Shown: in pieces, positions 60,196-64,000 of the stretch
How positions within the stretch are numbered: position 1 is the stretch's first letter
Layout: every line of letters starts with the position of its first letter
Assembly (NCBI GenBank): GCA_000499405.2
Contig: HG738140.1
Location: forward strand, 6,494,158-6,558,157
Reading direction: 5' to 3'
Origin: Onchocerca volvulus
Lineage: Eukaryota; Nematoda; Chromadorea; Rhabditida; Onchocercidae
DNA: 64,000 nucleotides
Position numbers and translations under genes: made by a program
Notes under the pieces: model-generated
Database searches by the model: none
What the model was told of the DNA's origin: nothing
What the model saw: only the letters and a program-made list of their open reading frames with translations

Positions 60196-63100
60196 TATTA
60201 ATTAATTAAAATATTTGTAATTATATTTTTACAACTGATATTTCAATTATATGAAAATTGTAGAAATTAAATCATTTTCGCCAATTTTTTTTCTCGTAAA
60301 TTTCATTTTAATTTTTTTTGAAAGGACTTTATATTAAAAAATTACATAAATGAATTTCAAAATTGCATAAATTGAATTTTAATTGATCAGTCTTAATGAT
60401 TTGCACATACAATTTTTTTTTTTACTCGATTTATTTACAAGTTATCCGTTTAATTTTGTAGGTTGAATTATGCAAGGTATCATTTTACAATCCAATCGAT
60501 ACATTTTATTTTGCCTTTTTTTTTTTATAAAATCTTTTTTATTGACATTAAACTTGCTCGCCTCTTTAATTCAGAATTTATTTTCCCATCTTTTTGTAAA
60601 CTAATGTTAAGAGTGATATTTTTAATTAGTATAGAATAAACTATTCATTAATTAAGATGAACTATGACAGTAAACATAAATTTGAACGAGACTTTTAATA
60701 TGAAGCTAAGCTCTCTTTAATTCATTTTATAAATTCGATCTGCCTTTTCATAATATTTTTTGATTTTTTTTTTTGGCTTATTTTTATGATATCTTCTAAT
60801 TCATCTTATAAATACGACACACTTATTGCAATATCTTTCAGAAACCATTTATGAGCCATTTATGATTAAAATAAAGCAGAAAAAATATTGTGGAGAATCA
60901 TTTTGATGTAGTAATTCAGTAAACTAATAAATTATAATGCAGGAATAATGTTTCATTTCATATTTTATGCATAAATTGAAATATTATAAAAGAAATCAAA
61001 CAAATCAATTAAAATACGGAGACTTCAAGATATTTAGCATTCTCGAATGGTTAATCTTTTGTTTTAAATTTTATGAAAAAAAGAAAAAAAGAGAAAATGA
61101 AACAAAACATTTTAAAAAAGAATTTCAATTTCTTCCGGTCTTATCAAAATTGTCAAATTGTGAATTATTTATTAATGAGCTCATTTGTATTAGTTCCATA
61201 AAATAGCAACCTGAAAATTCGCAAAAAATCGATAAAAAAAGAAACCAAAAGACCATTCCAATTAATTTTTCAACTAATTTTTCAAATAAATTGAAATTTG
61301 ACAAAAATTTTCGCATCAGGATAATTATCTTCATAAATGATAATATTAGCAATAATTGTAGTTGTATTTAGTAATAATAGTAATTTTTATCGTTATTGTT
61401 TTTAATTATTATTACTTCTATCTTAATAATAACTGATAATACTAAACATAATCATATATAATATTGATATTAAAATTCTCTTTGTGAAAAACTATTCTGG
61501 AAAAAAAAAATCTTTTTCTATTTATTTTTCTGCTTTTTTACTTTTTTTTTTAAACAAATAGTTAAAATTTTAGCTCATTTGCTATATTTGTTAAATTTTA
61601 ATGAGAAAAAAAAATGCATTATAAATATAGAAAACAAGAAAAGAAGACAGGTTTTTTGGATATAAATCCAACATAAATTGATAGGAAATGAATTTCAACT
61701 GAATTGATAATTGCATGTATGTATAATGATATGTATTGCTTGCGTTTTCAACAAATTTTTTTTATAACTTTTAATTTTTTGAGTTATATATTGATTAAAA
61801 ATTACCGCTTATCTTATTCTATCCTTTTTTCTGATAAAAAATATCTCTTATCCTATCTGCTTTGATGAAATTATTTCTTTTTCTATTCCATCTTTTGTAA
61901 AAAATTATCTCTTATCATATCCGATCTTATAAAAAACAAGTGATGGAAATATCATTAATGATATTATCAATGATATGATATGATTATTCATTCATGGAAG
62001 CGTAATGTTTTGATTAATTCTAAATTTTTTGTTGTTTAAATATTTTTAATACTTAACATTTTTCAATTTATTTCTTCAATACAATATTGCTTTCGTTGTT
62101 TCTACATTTCAATTATATCATTACTTATATTTTGGTTCCTAATACTTTTTAAATATCTAATGTCTAATGTATCTATTATTTTTTTACTAATAAAATGAAA
62201 TTATACTTACTTTTCCCATCTTAATTTCCTTTTTTTTCTCTTCTCCCTCCTTCCTTTTCTCTCCCTCTCTTTCCCCCTCTACATCTTTCTCTATTTCCGG
62301 TTTTTCATTTTTTGATTATTTTTCATCATTTTCAATTAATTATATTAGTTCAGATATTGTGATATGATTAATAATATATTCACGATATATTATTCATCCT
62401 TAACATAAATATATTTTTATTTATTTTCTATTCTTTCTTCAGTTTCATAATATATGCATTCTTTAGACTCAAAACAAATGATTGAATGACTTTTTCTCTT
62501 TTGTGTTTCCAATTTTTAATTCGAAACCGAAAGTTGCCGAATTCATTTTTTTTTCGAAATTAAATTTTTTTATTGTCGAGAAGTTTTTTAATTTTGAAGC
62601 AAAAAAAGTCGCACTAAATGAATTTTTTATGGAATATTAATCTACTATTTCTAGCAATAAAATATGAAAAATTCATAAAATTGAAATTATATTTAATTTC
62701 GCAAATTTTAGAATATATATTTTTTCTAAATTTAAATTTTCAAGTTTTCATAAGAATTAAAATTGCATAATCCGCATTAATCTATTTACTTCTTAAAAAT
62801 CAAAATTTGACAAATAATAACAAAATTTTATATAATTTCGATTTTCTATTTTTCCTTTTCCATACAAAAATATGTGACATTCATCATTTTCCATTTTGTT
62901 TATCTAAGTATGCATAATAAAAAATTAAAATTTTTCAATTAATTCTTAATTCCTTGCATATATTTGCGAATTGCTAATTCATCAAAAGATATTTAAATAA
63001 GACATTTAGTATCTATAAATTAAATTAATAATCATATTTAGTGTTAAAATTTTTTAATGAATATTGACCCTTTTTTTCTAATACTAATAAATTTTTGAAT

Positions 63101-63280
63101 TAATACTAATCGACGAATTAATTAAGATTTGTTAAATAAATGCAATAATGATAATTTTTAATGAAAATTAAATTTATTTAAAATTAAACTAAATTTACTA
63201 ATATATTGTAAAATAAAATAAAATGGAACATAACATTATCTTTCTTCCTTTTTTTTTTTCGCTTTTTTTCTTCTTTGGCG

Positions 63281-63286
63281 TTTATT
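63281..63286 (-). terminator. Poly(A) signal AATAAA (minus)
   Basis: Minus-strand AATAAA 11 nt after the TAG at 63298. It fits the terminal exon call. Confidence 0.55.
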
Positions 63287-63297
63287 TTGCTACAAAA

Positions 63298-63484
63298 CTA
63301 ACGAATTTGTTTCATTTTTTGCGAGATCCTTTTTAAATTTAGAAGAAATTTATCAGCTTCTTCCTCTTTCCAATGCAATAACAGTGCAATTAGTTGTTGA
63401 ATGCTTAAATTACACTTTCTTGTTCGAAGAAATCGTGCAAAATCGATTTTCCTTTCTTTGATTTTTTTAAATATTTTATTCCAT
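63298..63484 (-). CDS. Terminal exon of a gene extending beyond the right edge
   Basis: On minus a TCAATTTTCCAG acceptor is followed by 1 nt and 62 codons to TAG at 63300-63298. The peptide is basic and helix-forming: WNKIFKKIKERKIDFARFLR, then RKCNLSIQQLIALLLHWKEE, then ADKFLLNLKRISQKMKQIR. The whole exon is open and GC-balanced, the acceptor is good, and a poly(A) signal follows at once. Upstream exons lie beyond about 63.5 kb or off the window. No family is recognised; the amphipathic pattern suggests a helical domain end. Confidence 0.62.
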
Positions 63485-64000
63485 CTGGAAAATTGATTTT
63501 AACAAATGATAACAATAATAACAAATGAATAATTCTAGCAAATAAAATAACTTTTGATTAATAATAAATAACGAATTTTTTCGCAAATCATAGCTGAAAA
63601 AATTTTTTTGTCAAAATATTCGTTTCATGAAGTTTATATTCATAAAATGAATGCTAAAATTATATTTTTTACATAAAATTTGAATTAATATGCAATTTTT
63701 AATACTCATATCATGCAAAAATGTTATATCATTCGTGGTTTCATTTTTGTGAATCTAAAAAATAAAAAAAACGAAACGAATTATCATTCCTTAATTATTG
63801 TGTATTTCTTTACTTGCTATTACTAATATTTTGTTTTGTATTAAAAAATTTCGTTTCTATACAAAAAGTTATGATACAATCATAAAATTATTCATTTCTA
63901 ACTTAAATAAATTGATTGCCGAGAGAAATGAAAATTTTGTTTTAAATATTTTATTTTAAAAGGTTTTTGATTTTTTTTCATTTTATGAAAATTTCTCCAT
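63485..64000. other. AT-rich sequence, presumed intron of the minus gene
   Basis: It lies directly upstream (in minus sense) of the terminal exon. I see no second exon in the remaining 516 bp. Confidence 0.4.

Larger units (their letters stand above)
59408..63297. other. Convergent intergenic region, AT-rich
   Basis: Between the 3' ends of the + GoLoco gene and the - gene at 63.3 kb. Apart from the 238-bp duplication and a C/T-rich stretch near 62230-62300, I see only AT-rich filler and homopolymers. Confidence 0.5.

Noticed and set aside
1..64000. tRNA, rRNA, spliced-leader RNA, CRISPR or bacterial operon features
   Set aside because: I looked for T-arm GGTTCRANNCC boxes, the nematode SL1 sequence and regularly spaced direct repeats with unique spacers, and found none.

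Overview
The window is AT-rich (roughly 80% by eye) and looks like a nuclear contig from a parasitic nematode, most likely a filarial worm (Onchocercidae). Three things suggest this: short, more GC-balanced exons bounded by TTTTCAG-type acceptors; many diverged homopolymer, microsatellite and tandem-duplication tracts; and a decayed piece of a bacterial-type IMP dehydrogenase gene (guaB). A guaB piece of that kind is what a Wolbachia-to-host nuclear transfer would leave. A decayed mitochondrial cox3 fragment is also embedded in the nuclear sequence. There are no bacterial operons, CRISPR arrays, rRNAs or recognisable tRNAs. Genes had to be assembled by eye from splice sites and intron phase, because most exons lack an ATG.

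Genes, left to right. (1) The 3' end of a + strand gene at 382-3349 has seven phase-consistent exons, one intron with a GC donor, and a poly(A) signal. (2) A probable terminal exon on - lies at 8767-8954. (3) A + terminal exon lies at 19114-19242. (4) A mosaic patch at 19.4-22.2 kb holds candidate - strand exons and the guaB fragment. (5) A - strand gene at 26786-22562 has four phase-matched exons encoding about 122 aa with a coiled-coil-like tail. (6) A divergent + gene at 27188-29979 has three exons encoding a 110-aa membrane protein. The start codons of genes 5 and 6 are 400 bp apart, so they may share a promoter. (7) A cox3 NUMT on - lies at about 34.10-34.45 kb. (8) A + strand gene at 45092-59407 has four phase-matched exons and encodes a small (about 149 aa) protein with one clear GoLoco motif, a Galpha-GDP binding element. 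Its first intron is about 12 kb. (9) The last exon of a - strand gene, with a poly(A) signal, lies at 63298-63484.

The rest is intron or intergenic DNA rich in repeats. It includes a complete 467-bp MITE with 29-bp perfect terminal inverted repeats and an 8-bp target duplication (hAT-like). It also includes a 59-bp tandem array, a 238-bp tandem duplication, a threefold duplication near 7.0-7.7 kb, a long imperfect hairpin at 27.5 kb, and two ~630-bp direct repeats on either side of the first exon of the GoLoco gene.

Gene calls rest on reading frames, splice consensus and phase agreement. Only the GoLoco, IMPDH and cox3 assignments rest on recognised protein signatures. No search was run.
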